Shown here one piece after another: positions 49,263 through 61,479 of a DNA stretch of 64,000 nucleotides. Under the pieces are notes generated by a model. That model was given only the letters and a program-made list of their open reading frames with translations. It did no database searches and was not told where the DNA came from. The position numbers and the translations under genes are program-made. Within the stretch, counting starts at the first letter, position 1; every line of letters begins with the position of its first letter. The stretch comes from Saururus chinensis (lineage: Eukaryota > Streptophyta > Magnoliopsida > Piperales > Saururaceae), in contig CP141142.1 in the NCBI GenBank assembly GCA_035235625.1, positions 28,654,995 through 28,718,994 of the forward strand. The letters run 5' to 3'.

Positions 49263-49744
49263 ATGGCAAAATCAATGGTTAGTTTTATGCTTCACTATAA
49301 AGGATGCACAGGTGGATTATTAATTAAGAAAATGTCTACTTATGATGAATTTGAGATGCAAGTAGCTAGTAGAGTTGGGTGGGATCGAAGAAGATGAAAA
49401 ATTAGTATAAAATGCAATATTTCGACATATGGATCGAGAATGGGACTGATATGTATAAATGATGATGCATCAATGAGTTTTATGTTTCACCATTTACCTC
49501 ACATAATTTGTTTCGAGTTATTTCTCGAAAAAGAGGCCCGAGTGCCGAGTAAAAGGTGAAGTAGTTCACATAGGAGCTCACACAGAAGCTCTCACAAGAG
49601 CTCTAAAAGAAATATGAATAGTGGAAGGCATACGCAAATGTAAGTGGATGATGAAGAAGAAGGAAATTTATCGATGATAGTAGCTTCAAATGAACGTCAT
49701 AGGTCGTCTGCACCTATTGATTATAGAAGTGGACCTAATTGGAG
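49263..49744 (+). pseudogene. MULE transposase, N-terminal exon (element 1)
   Basis: MAKSMVSFMLHYKGCTGG, LLIKKMSTYDEF and EMQVASRVGWDRRR, then a TGA in place of the TGG seen in element 2, then ICINDDAS and a Ser/His/Arg-rich repeat RSSHRSSHKSSK, ending SGPNWR at donor GAG/GTAAGG. The first 75 or so residues form the small N-terminal domain of plant MuDR-type transposases. A second TGA replaces CGA of element 2 (about 49,556). Pairs with the exon at 56,074-56,555. Confidence 0.8.
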
Positions 49745-50074
49745 GTAAGGTTTATTAAGATGTGAATCTTGTTTTAATCTTATAATTGTCGAAGAAAATT
49801 AGGATGTTAAATTATGAATTTTGTGTGTAATGTAGAAGGTATACATCACATGCACATGAGTCATTTAGCCTTCAAATGTCTCAAGGTTGTGCATGGTATG
49901 GAACTCAAAGCTCGATGAGCATTCATTACCTCTACACAGGTGTTGGATATACTGATGTTGGACCATCAAATCAAAGGTGAAATACATATTCATAAACGAA
50001 TATAACACTTTTAGGTTTTGAAGAGAGGGTTAAGTCATATGGAATTGAATACATATATGATGTTTATTTTGTAG

Positions 50075-52109
50075 GGGCGCTTATGTCCATGATGAAGATG
50101 TTGATGTAAATGAGGCCAATGAAGGTGAAGATAATATTGGCGAAGCAAGTGAAGAAGAGTACGGCATGAACGAAGAAGGGGTCATAGGTGAAGAAAGCAC
50201 TCAATAGATGGTTAAGGCAAGGGGGATGATACGGTAGACAATGCAATTGTCACAAATGGCATGAATGTGGATGATGGAGAGCCACCATACTATGACGAGG
50301 AGGAGCCACTCTATGCACATATCACATATGAGAAGATAGATGCGGCAATTAATTATACCATGGATATGGACCAACAAAACGAAGAAGAGTTATATGTTGG
50401 GCGCATCTTTGATAGCCTTAAGACATTTGAAGGTCTCATGGCTGTCAAATACAAGGTTCTGTACACAAATATGTCAGAGTATATAATGAACTACATTGAT
50501 AGTACTTGCCCTTGGAGAGTTCACGGCTTAATAAAGAAGGGTGTAGGGTACTTTAAATTAAAAACATATGGAGGTGATCACACATATAGGAATGCCCAGC
50601 TTACCACTAATCATAGACAGTGTAGTGCCTCATTTGTTTCGAAGGTCATAATGCCCGTCATCTAGGCCGAATTATCTCTCACACCAGGTGATATTATTCA
50701 AAGAATGAAGGAGAGGTTTCACGTTGACATATCTTATAAGAAATCATGGGCGGCAAGGAATATGGCCATAAAGCCCATTTATGGGGATTGGGTGGAATCA
50801 TACATATTGTTGCCAATGTTCCTCAGGGCAGTGCAAGATGTGAATCTCGGCACCTACTACAACTTGGAGTATGATGAAGTAACTCGTGCAGATGGTGGCA
50901 TGTGTAGGAGATTTAAGCATATGTTTTCGGCATTTGGGCCATCTATAGTGGGGTTCCAACATTGCATCCGGTGATTGGTGTCGATGCCACTCACTCGTAT
51001 GGCCGGTATCCCGGAGCTCTTATGGCTGCAATAGCTACAGATGAAAATAATGGGTTATTTCCTCTAGCATTCCGGATAGTAGCAAAATAATATGGAAACA
51101 ATTGGAAATGGTTCTTAAGTGAACTGAGGGATAATGTACTTATGGGCATGACGAATATCGTAGTTATTTCAGATCGACATAAGGGGCTTCAAAAGGTCAT
51201 GTCTGAGGTTCTTCCTGAGCCATTTTGCTACCATTGTTATTGCATTCATCACATAAAGGCAAATTTTAAGGAGTTTAAAAATGATACACTGACAGACTTA
51301 ATTGGGGCAGCAGCTTGTGCATTGACAGTGGAATAGTTTAATGCTAAAATTGACTTGATTGGTCAGGAGAGTCCTAGGGCAAAATAGCTCTTCTTAGGAG
51401 GAGAATTGCATCCTGCACAGTGGTCTCTTGCTCATGATGGTTTTAGAAGATTTGGCATGACGACTACAAATATGGCTGAAAGTTTAAATAGTGTCTTGAA
51501 GAGGGCACGAGGATTACCCATGAAGGCTTTAGTGTCAGCTACTTTTTATCAGGTAGTAAAATTCTTTGTTAAACAATTTTCTGCCTTGGATTCCATGGCC
51601 ACCCTGTATACTCCCAGAGTGGAAGGGATAATGAGAGAACAAACAAGAAAAATTGGGGAGTGTATAGTTAACAGGATCAACCGCAATGAGTATGGAGTGG
51701 TGTCAATGTGTGGCCGGAAGGTTGTGGTGAATGCGGCTCTTCATGCTTGTACATGCAATCTCCCTCAAGTCTATTTGTATCCTTGCTCGCACCTTTCTGC
51801 CATGCGGGGAAAGTGGCGGGAGCCTATATAGGTAGGACTTTATTACACATCGACCGCTTATAAAAATGTGTACTTTGCACAATTCTATTCTCCTCGTGGT
51901 TAGGAGTTTTGGGAGAGAGATATACCTTATGTGTTATTCCCTCCAAGAGCAACAAGACAACCCAATCGCCCACGATTTGTTCGCATTAGGAATACAATGG
52001 ACCGTGTGACCATGGAGAGAGAGATGGTAGAGCAGGGTATAAATGTGGGAGGTGCAAACAAAGTGGGCAAACTAGTAAATGATGTAGAAACCCTCCTATT
52101 GATTGGTAA
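50075..52109 (+). pseudogene. MULE transposase, main part (element 1)
   Basis: An acidic region, then DNA-binding domain residues (ELYVGRIF, CPWRVHG, YFKLKTYGGDHTY), the DDE catalytic domain, a SWIM zinc finger and a CCHC knuckle. Catalytic residues D (codon 50,983, GVDATHSYG), D (51,172, ISDRHKG) and E (51,478, NMAESLNS) are all present. SWIM: CTC ... YPCSH (about 51,748-51,792) intact. Zinc knuckle CGRCKQSGQ has Q for H. Broken by a frameshift near 50,970 and stops near 50,664, 51,090, 51,334 and 51,387. It would bind the element ends and cut/paste them. Confidence 0.9.
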
Positions 52110-52190
52110 ACATACAATCAATCTTTTTATTTATTCTCTATTTTAGATATGACTATATGTTCTTAATGATCTTAATTCTCTACAGATCAT

Positions 52191-54372
52191 ATGGATCATG
52201 TGGAGCCTTTTTATAGGCCAGGCCCTATTGATGAGACAATACTTGTGCAGCAGGAGTCGTATAGGTCGACTTCTATTTGGCGAGGAGAGGTATTATAACT
52301 GTTCATGAAATTTGTTTCATTTTTTTAGACTATATATTATGATGGGTTATAATTTCTAAATTTATTATAGGACCCCGGGTGCCTTGAGTGCACCGAATAT
52401 TTTAAATATCTCCACCATTGGCCCATAGATGAGCGTATTCTACCTTATATCGAGCGAGTGGGATTTGGACATTTTATTCATCTACACTACATTTGTCTCG
52501 ATCAGCCTTTATTGACAACTCTCGTCAAGAGATGGAGGAGGGAGACAGATGTTTTACCTACCCTATGGGGAGATGTCCATCACTAACATGGATGTGACAA
52601 TTCTTTTAAGACTTCGCATCGATGGAGAGGTTGTGACAGGCACAACTGGACTCCTTGGCAGATCTGCTCCTTAAGTAAGTTTCATGTGCTCCCAGCAGAT
52701 GCCACAAAGATAGTTATAGAGCAACATGCACTGACATATTTATTACATTTACTTGGGGTTACGATATTTGCAGATAACATGTAGCTATGTACATGTTGCA
52801 TATCTCTCCCTCCTCGTGGACTTTGACATGACATGCACTTATGCATGGGGCAGTGGCACTCTTGCATTTTTATATTGAGAGTTTGGGAAAGCATGTCAAG
52901 CCATGACCTTGGGGATTGTAGGATGTCTGACCCTTCTTCAGGTAAATGAATTCGTTAAAGTCAATATTTTTTACATGCATAATTACTTTGTATTTTTTAA
53001 TAATTTTTATCATATTTTGTGATAGATATGGTTGTAGGAGCATTTACACATCGACCAACCAAGTATTGAGATGGGTCACTTAGTCAAGGGTTTTCCATTA
53101 GGAGCAAGGTAAGGTATTTTTAATTTTAACACTTAATTTTTTTAGCATGGTTTTATTTAGATATGATGAACTCATGTTTTAAATTTGACTCCTTAAGTTG
53201 GAATGTTCGGAAGAGAAAAACCGAAATCCACAAGGAGTCCTCCAGTTGTATAGAGGAGAGTTAGACCACTAGTGACCTTATTAGGTAATTTTATTTCATT
53301 ATCAAATTCATACAATAATTATAAGATATGTAAGGTAATTAAAACTTAATCATCTTTATAAAATGTGTAGGTTGTTTGGCAGCCATACTCGCTGGAGGTT
53401 TTGGCTATGTTACCTCCTCTCTACACCAAGGGTTGAGATGTGTGGCTCTTGCAAATGCCACTTATCTGTTTTGAGATTATTGAGATGTACATGCCGGATC
53501 GTGTGATACTCCGGTTTAATTTAAAGCAAGAGGTTTGACCTCGTACCGTTGAGTTTGTCCATCGGATCACTTGACAAGGCCGTCATATTGCCAACTAGGC
53601 TATACATCATGCATCATATATCGCTCGATGGGATGATAAGAGAGCCACTATTATCCGAGGGGAGATGGCTACAACATCATGAGATGTTCGTAGCCAATAT
53701 ATGCAATGGTATTTACCCATTAAGTAGTGATATATTTTACCACACGATGATGTAGAGATGACATATCAGCATAGGGGTGATATCTTTGCTAATTATATAA
53801 TAATATTTTCTTATTTCTCATTTAATATTTATCTAACTTTTATTTTAATTTTTATATAGCTTGGATAAGCGGGACATACACTCACAAATTTGATTGATGT
53901 CGTTAACACTTATACTTCAGGTGAAATTTTCTTAGCATCCTGTCAGTCAATGATCAGGCAACATCAGGATGTCCTTAGTAGCTTGCCACTCCTTCAGTCA
54001 GTGATTACAAATGTTCATCAGCATTATCATACCGACGAGGCAGCTCATACATAGCCGAGACACGAACCATTCGCTAATATTCCATCTTCATCTGTAGCAC
54101 CTACCTCTCCTCCACGTTCATTATTTCTGGATACTCCACATGTAGCTTACCCCTGGCCAGATCCGATACTCTATTATGGACGACATCGGCCAGCTCGTGT
54201 TGAGCCATCGGTTACTTATGCGCAGCCAGAGCCAAAGCTAGAGCCAGAGCAAGCGGACCATGAGGAGCAGGTAGTCTATGAGTAGGAGGATTAGGCAAAC
54301 CATAAGGAGTAGGAGGAGCTAGTATAGCACCGTCGGAGTCGAGGTCAAGGACGTAGGAGTAGAAGAGATTGA
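52191..54372 (+). pseudogene. Plant mobile domain (PMD) gene of element 1
   Basis: Proposed start MDHVEPFYRPGPID at 52,191, 81 bp after the transposase stop. Exons by alignment to element 2: 52,191-52,289, 52,372-52,941, about 53,031-53,108, 53,200-53,284, 53,373-53,770 and 53,862-54,372. Motifs: PGPID..ILVQQ..YRS..IW, FIHLHYICLDQPLLTTLV, KRWRRET, later WQPYSLEVLAMLPPL and MPDRVILRFN. The C-terminus has an E-rich tail and RGQGRRSRR. PMD proteins of plants (MAIN/MAIL family) share this fold with transposon-borne versions. Several stops and frameshifts. Confidence 0.82.
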
Positions 54373-54589
54373 GTGTATTAGATTTATCATATGTTTGTTT
54401 TGAACTAAATATTTTAGTAATATATGTGATGCTTGATTTATATATTTTATATCTTCTGCTTGTTTGTATGTTGTGTAGATGATAGTTGATGTGGATAAAT
54501 TTGATGTTGTGTGGATGTTGAAACTTGATGTGTGGAATGTACAGGGATAGGTGTTAATTTCAGTCGTAAGTTATCTTAAAAAAAAATAT

Positions 54590-54830
54590 GAATCAGAATC
54601 AGCTTTGAAGCCGAAATGAAGTAAATTAAAATTGACAAGGAAGGACAAAACCTAAAGGACGAAATCAGTGGAGAGCTGAAAGGACGAAATCATGTAATTT
54701 GTATAGATTTCATTATTTGGACTGAAAAAATGAACTTTAAGATTAATTAAAATTTTAAAAAATAGCCATGTAAGGCGCGGCACTTCGCTTGCGCCTATGC
54801 AAAAATCAACATTATTTTTTAAAATATTTT
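54590..54830. repeat. Right subterminal hairpin zone of element 1
   Basis: Repeated GACGAAATCA, AAAGGACGAAAT and GACAAAACCTAAAGGACGAA. Part of the TTTCGTC/GACGAAA array found at every end of this family. Confidence 0.65.
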
Positions 54831-54979
54831 TTAAGGGAAAATTATATAAATAATAATTAAAAAAATATTTACCATTTTAAACCACTTTGGGAAATATTTC
54901 CCAAAGTGGTGTTCCTTTTTGCCACGCAGGCACTAGCCAAGCAGCTGGCGCATGCCTGACTTTTTTTTAAAAATTTTAA

Positions 54980-55195
54980 GTTGATTTCATCGTTTAGAAT
55001 GACGAAATTAGTTTTAAGCTGATTTTGTCCTTCTAAACAACAAAATCGGTTTAAGACCACTTGACCCGATTTCGTCATTCTGAAAGACGAAATCAGCTTC
55101 CTCCTGAACGACGAAATTGCCACACTTTTATATTTCGGCGTTCAGTTCGTGACGATGCTGATTTCATCGTTTAGAAGGACGAAATCTGCCCAAGT
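54980..55195. repeat. Left subterminal hairpin array of element 2
   Basis: Five TTTCGTC/GACGAAA-type inverted pairs in about 215 bp (for example TTTCATCGTTTAGAATGACG, TTTCGTCATTCTGAAAGACG, TTTCATCGTTTAGAAGGACG). Each folds to a 9-11 bp stem. Confidence 0.75.
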
Positions 55196-56073
55196 TCCCG
55201 TTGTCTGCTCTTTCTACTGCGCCAAATCTGCCCCGCCACCGTGCTTGTGGTACTCTAATTTCCTCTAATTCAAAATTTTAAGTGACATCTATGTTTGCTA
55301 CATGTAGGCTCAGTCAAGAAGATAGATTTAAGTCTCATATTTTAACAGTAAGCTAAACACGAAGAAGGTATTCAATCTTTGTTTTTTAAAATTATTGCCT
55401 TAAAGTTGTGTTGTTTTACAACTATTTTAATTTCATTGATTAGGAAATTTGCTTATTAATTTAAAGTCTTCATGATATGCTTATATACTTGGAAAATCTG
55501 TTGGTTTCCATGCTTATATACTTGGAAAATATGTTGGTTACCATGCTTCTATACTCAAAAAAACTCTTGGTTTCATTTAAATATTGTTGTGGTATTTTAT
55601 GCCTCTACTAATTCGGATTTTTATGGGATTCAATAGCTTATAAGCAGCTACTTGTCTTGTTCTTCGTCTTTCAATCTTATGTGGGTCTAATGCTTTATAG
55701 TTTTCTTTGTAATGATAAAATATAGGTATTTTATAAGTTTAACTGTGATTCGTGAGTATTGAATTTCTATTCCAGTTTATTTAAAATCAAAGCATAATTT
55801 AATAGAGAATATGAGTTAATAATAGTTTGGATAGGGTAGATGTCAGTAATAGTTTAATATTTTTATCAATATGGTAGATGTAATGTTTGAAGAAGTGTAT
55901 GAGAATATTTGTTATCTTGTTTGGATAAGAGAAGAAACATGTGATAAAGTGTATGATTATTACTCGTTAATATAAGAGGCAATTAGTTAATCTAATTTTA
56001 GCCTCTTAGTTTTGAGACAATTGTTTAATCTAATATTAATTTAATCTATTGTTTATGAATTAAGTGAATAGAG

Positions 56074-56555
56074 ATGGTAGAAGAAATGGTTAGTTTTATA
56101 CTTACCTATGACGGATGCACAAAAGGATTATTAATTATAAAACTGTCTATATATGATGAATTTGAGATGCAAGTAGAAAGCAAGGTTGGGTGGGATAGAA
56201 GAAGATGGAAAATTACAATCAAATGTAATATTCCATCGTATAGTTAGAGAATGAAATTAATATGCATAAATGATGATGCATCAATGGGTTTTATGTTTCA
56301 CCACTCGTGTCACGCAATTGCTTTTGAGTTATTTTTCGAAAAAGAGGCCCGAGTGCCTAGTGAAAGGCGAAGTAGTTCACATAGGAGCTCGCATAAGAGC
56401 TCACACAGGAGCTCGGATAGAAATGTGAACAACGAAAGGCATATGCAAATGTCGGTGGACGATGAAGAAGAAGGAAATTTATCTATGACAGTAGCTTCAA
56501 ATGAACATCATAGGTTGCCTGCCCCTATTTACGATGGAAGTGGACCTAACTGGAG
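56074..56555 (+). pseudogene. MULE transposase, N-terminal exon (element 2)
   Basis: MVEEMVSFILTYDGCTKG, LLIIKLSIYDEF, VGWDRRRWKITIKCNIPSY, then TAG (about 56,245), then ICINDDASMGFMFHHSCHA, EKEARVPSERR and SSHRSSHKSSHRSSDR, ending SGPNWR at donor GAG/GTAAGG. Only one stop. A short second exon (about 56,649-56,787, reading SHLAF.. in one frame and HAHESFSVQMSQGGAWYETQ in the proper one) follows. Confidence 0.8.
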
Positions 56556-56862
56556 GTAAGGTTGATTTAGTTATGAATACGTTTTGAATCTTATAATTAT
56601 TAATGAAAATATGTTTAGCTAAACTTTGAATTTTGTGTGTAATATGGAAGGTCCACAACGCATGCACACGAGTCATTTAGCGTTCAAATGTCTCAAGGTG
56701 GTGCATGGTATGAAACTCAAAGTTCGATGGGCATTCATTACCCTACACGTATGTTGGTCATGTCGATGTTGGACCATCCAATCAAAGGTGAAATATATAT
56801 TCATAAATGAATATAACTTTTTTAGGCATATGAAATTTAATACATATGCGATGTTTATATGT

Positions 56863-58914
56863 AGGGGGGATATGTCCACGATGAAGATATTGATGAAAAT
56901 GAGGCTAATGAAGGTGAAGATAATATTGACGAAGCAAGTGGAGAAGATTCTAACATGAATGAAGAAATGGTCAGAGGCGAAGAAAGCGCTCAACAGATGG
57001 TTGACGACGAGGGGGATGATGTGGTAGACAATGCTATTGCTGCAAATGATATGAACGCGGATGATGAAGAGCTGTCGTACTATGAAGTGGAGCTACTCTA
57101 TGCACACATCACAGATGAGGAGATAGATGCGGCAGTTAATTCTACAATGGATATGGACCAACAAAACAAATATGAGTTATACGTTGGCTGCATCTTTGAG
57201 AATAAAGAAGCATTTGTTACAGTCTTGCAGGAGTTTTTCATTCAAAATCATGTCGAATACAAGGTTGTACGAACAAATTTGTCAGAGTATATAATGAAGT
57301 GCATTAATAGCACTTGCCCTTGGAGAGTGCATGGCTCAACAAAAAGGGGTGGTGGGTACATTAAATTGAAGACGTACAAAGGTGACCACACATGTCGAAA
57401 TGTCTAGCTTAGCACAGATCATAGGCAATGCAGTGCCTCCTTTATTTCGAAGGTCATAATGCCCGCTATCCAAGCCAAATTAACTCTCACACGAGGGGAT
57501 ACTATTCAAAGAATAAAGGAGATGTATCATGTCGACATATCTTATAAGAAAACATGGGCAACAAGGAATATGGCGATCAAGGCTATTTATGGAGATTGGG
57601 TAGAATCATATAAATTATTGCCAATGTACTTAAGGGAGGTGCAAGAAGCAAATCCTAACACCTACTGCTGCTTAGAGGATGATGAAGTACACATGCAGAT
57701 GGTGGCATATGTAGGAGATTTAAGTGGTTGTTTTGGGTATTTGGGTCGTCTATAGCAGGGTTTCGACATTGCATCCCTGTGATTGGTGTTGATGCCACTC
57801 ACTTGTATGGCAAATACCCTGGTGCTCTTATGGCAGCAACGGCTACAGATGGAAACAATGGGTTATTTCCTCTTGCATTTGGGCTTGTCGGGAAGGAAGA
57901 TGGAGACAATTGGAAATGGTTCTTAATGGAACTAAGGGATCATGTATTGATGGGCATGACGAACATTGTCATTATTTCAAATCGACATAAGGGGCTTCAG
58001 AAGGCCATGCTTGAGGTTCTTCCTGAGCCTCTGTACCACCATCATTAATGCATCCGTCACATAAAAGCAAATTTTAAGGAGTTCAAAAATGATACACTGA
58101 CGGACTTGATTGGGGCAATAGCTTGTGCACTTACAATAGAAAAGTTTGATGCTAAAATGGACTTGATTGGTCAAGAGAGTCCTAGGGCAAAACATCTCCT
58201 CTTAGGCGGAGAATTGCATCTTGCACAGTGGTCCCTTGCCCACGGTGGTTTTATGACATTTGGCATGATGATTACAAATATGGCTAAAAGTTTAAATAGC
58301 ATTTTGAAGGGGGCACAAGGATTACCCATGCAAGCGTTACTGTCAACTATCTTTTATCGAGTCATAAAATTTTTTGTTAAACAATCTTCTGTCGCCTCTG
58401 CCATGGCCACCCCGTAAACTCCCAGAGTTGAAGCGATATTGAGAGAGCAAACAAGAAAAATTGGAGAGTATATAGTTAATAGGATCAACAGGGGTCAGCA
58501 CGAAGTGACATCAATTCGTGCCCGAAAGGTTATGGTAAATGTTGTGATGCATACTTGTACATGTAACATCCCTTAGGTTTATGGTTATCCTTACTCGCAC
58601 CTTATCGCCATGAGGGCAAAGCAGCGAGAGCCAATCCAGGCATCACTATTTTACACATCTTCTACTTATAAAAATGTGTACTCCACAAAATTTTATTCTC
58701 CTCGTGGTCGGGAGTATTGGGAGAGGGATATACCTTTTGTGTTATACCCTCCGATAGCAACAAGGCAACCTGGTTGCCCACGGTCTGTTCGCATTAGGAA
58801 TACAATGGACCACAGAACAATGGAGAGAGATGGTAGAGGAGGATATAAATGCGGGAGGTGTAAACAAAGTGGGCATAATAGTAAATCATGTAGAAACCCT
58901 ATGGTTGATTGGTA
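56863..58914 (+). pseudogene. MULE transposase, main part (element 2)
   Basis: Acidic linker (VHDEDIDENEANEGED), then ELYVGCIFENKEAFVTVLQE, CPWRVHG, YIKLKTYKGDHTC, the catalytic domain, SWIM and zinc knuckle. Catalytic D1 is kept (57,791, GVDATHLYG), but D2 is N (57,980, ISNRHKG) and E is K (58,286, NMAKSLNS). SWIM has YPYSH for YPCSH and a stop before it (58,574). The knuckle CGRCKQSGHNSKSC (58,850-58,891) is intact. Stops near 57,405, 58,047 and 58,416 and a frameshift near 57,690. Dead, but its overall frame is better preserved than element 1. Confidence 0.9.
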
Positions 58915-59010
58915 AACATATAATCAATCTCTTTATTTATTCTATATTTTAGGTATGAGCATATATGTTTCTTACGATTAATGATATGATCTTAATTTTT
59001 CGCAAATCAT

Positions 59011-61272
59011 ATGGATCATGCAGAGCCTTGTTATGGGCCAGGCCCGAGTGACGCTTCTTTACTCGTATAGTAGGAGTCACATAGGTCTGTTGCTATTTGG
59101 AGAGAAGAGGTATGATACTTTTTAAAAAAAATTTGTTTCATTTTTTTGGACTATATAGTACGCTATGTTATAATATTAAAATTTATTATAGGACCCCGGG
59201 TGCCTTGAGTACACCGAACATTTTAAATATCTCCGCCATTAGCCCATAGATGAGTGTATGTTACCTTATATCGAGCAAGCGGGATTTGACCATTTCATTC
59301 ATCTACAGTATGTCCGTCTCGATCGGCCTCTATTGACAGCTCTCGTTGAGAGATGGAGGAGAGAGACACAGACGTTTCATTTGTCATATGGAGAGATGTC
59401 CATCACTCTCATGGATGTGGCAGTTCTATTAGGACTTCGCATCAATGGACATCCTATGACAAACACGACAAGAGGAGCTCATATGGATATATTAGTTAGA
59501 CTCCTTGATAGAGCTCCTCCTACTACAGCGATGTGTGGTAGCCAAGTGAGCCTACGATGGCTCTTACAGGAGTTTTCTAGAGCTCCCAACCGATGCTACG
59601 AAGATAGTTATCGAGTAGCATGCACGAGCCTATCTATTACATTTACTTGGAGCCACGATATTTGCAGATACCACGAGTAGCCACGTACATGTGTCATATC
59701 TCTCCCTCCTTGCGGACTTTGACATGGCTGGTACTTATTCATGGGGCAGTGCTACTCTTGCATTTTTATACCGAGAGTTAGGGAAAGCATGCAAGGCCAT
59801 GACCTCGGGGATTACAGGATGTTTGACCCTTCTTCAGGTAAATAATTGCGTAACTTTAAATGGTATTTTGGTCATGTATAATTCTTTAATTTTAATATTT
59901 GTTATCATATTTTCTGACATAGTTATGGTCGTGGGAGCACTTACATATTGGACAACCAAGTGCTGAGATGGGTTGCTTAGTCGAGGGTGCTCCATTAGGG
60001 GCGAGGTAGGCTATATTTATGTTTAACACTTACATTTTTTAGCAACGTTATATGTACATATGCTGAACTTATTTTTTAAATTTAACTCCATAAGGTGGAA
60101 TGTTCGGAAAATAAGAACCAAAAATCCACAAGGAGTCCTCCGATTGTACAGAGGGGAGTTAGACCACCAGCGGCCATATCAGGTAATTTTATTGCTGTGT
60201 TGAACTTTTTTTGTAATGATTTTAAAAAATTTTGTCGTTGTTTAAACTAAATTATCTTTATATATTGTATAGGTTATTTGGCAGCCATACTCAGAGGGCG
60301 TGTTGGCTGCGTTACCTCCTCTATGCACTGATGGTCGAGAGGTGTGGCTATCTCGAACTCCACTGATATGTTACAAGATTATAGAGATGTATGTGCTAGA
60401 TCATGTAATCCTCCAGTTTAACTTGGAGCAAGGGGTCCCACCTTCTACGGTCAAGTTTGTCCATCGCATCACTTGATAGAGCCGCCATATTACCGACTGG
60501 ACTTTACATTATGTGTCATATATTGCTCGATTGGAGGATAAGAGAGCCATTGTTATCAGAGGGAAGATGGCTACAACATTGCGAGATGTTCGTAGTGCTT
60601 ATATGTAGTGGTATTTACCGATTACACGATAATATATTTTACCACGCGACAATGTAGAAGAGATGACATATTAACCTAGGGGACCGTCTGAGGCAACTCT
60701 AATAAGTACAACTTTGTTAATTAAGATATATATTATTTTTTTATTTCTTATTAATTATTTATCTAATATTTAATTTATTTTTTTATAGCTTCATCTAGTT
60801 CGACGTACGCATGCGCATTTGACTGATGCACTTATCACATATACTTCGTGCAAGGACTTTTCAGCATCATGTCAGTCGATGCTTAGAGAGCATGATGATG
60901 TCCTTTGTAGCTTGCCACTGCTTTAGTTGGTGATTACAAATGTTCATAGAGATTATCCTATCGACAAGGCCACTCAGACACAGCTGATACACTCTTCATT
61001 CCCCTGATATTCTATCTTCATCAGCAGTGTATAGCTCTCCTCTAGGTTCATCATTTTCGGTCACTGCACATGTAGCTCAGCCAAATCTGATTTTATATTA
61101 TAGACGACATCAGCTAGCTCGTGTTGTACCATCTATTACTTATGCTAAGCAGGAGCCGGAGCCAGAGTCAAAGCCGCAATTGGAGCCCAAGCCAGAGCCA
61201 CAACCAGAGCTAGAGGTAGATCATGAGGAACTCGTATAGCACCATCGAGGACAAGGACATAGGAGATTATGA
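59011..61272 (+). pseudogene. Plant mobile domain (PMD) gene of element 2
   Basis: Proposed start MDHAEPCYGPGPSDASLL 96 bp after the transposase stop. Exons with GT/AG borders: 59,011-59,109; 59,192-59,837; 59,923-60,005; 60,095-60,182; 60,273-about 60,715; 60,789-61,272. Core motifs: HFIHLQYVRLDRPLLTALVE, RWRRETQTFHLSYGEMSITL, MDVAVLLGLRINGHPMT, WSWEHL, LYRGELDHQRPY and WQPYSEGVLAALPP, then MYVLDHVILQFN. C-terminal E/P repeat (EPEPESKPQLEPKPEPQ) and a short basic end. Stops near 59,071, 59,240, 59,680, 60,475 and 61,237. The role in transposition is unknown; the position parallels a second accessory gene in MULEs. Confidence 0.85.
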
Positions 61273-61479
61273 CATTACCTTTTTTATATGTTTATTTTAA
61301 ACTAAACATTTATTTGATTTGTGATGTAATATATTTGATACTTGTCTATGATGTACTTTAATGTTATATTTGTTATACATAGAATGGGTGGAATGAATGC
61401 AATTGTGTATGTATTAAATGAATGAACAGGGACATGTAATAAAGTTAGTTTGAAATAGTTTTTTTTAAACAAATTAATT

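Larger units (their letters stand above)
47670..54834 (+). mobile_element. PMD-carrying MULE, element 1 (about 7.2 kb), two broken genes
   Basis: Contains a MULE transposase gene (49,263-52,109) and a plant mobile domain gene (52,191-54,372) in the same direction. The left end is approximate: the first clear element motif is TTTCGTCCTTTGGAAGGATG at 47,770. The right end meets element 2 at 54,834. A right TIR zone is visible in reverse complement (AATGTTGATTTTTGCATAGG near 54,800, compare GGTGTTGATTTTCGCCATGG at 40,260). No TSD found. Confidence 0.8.
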
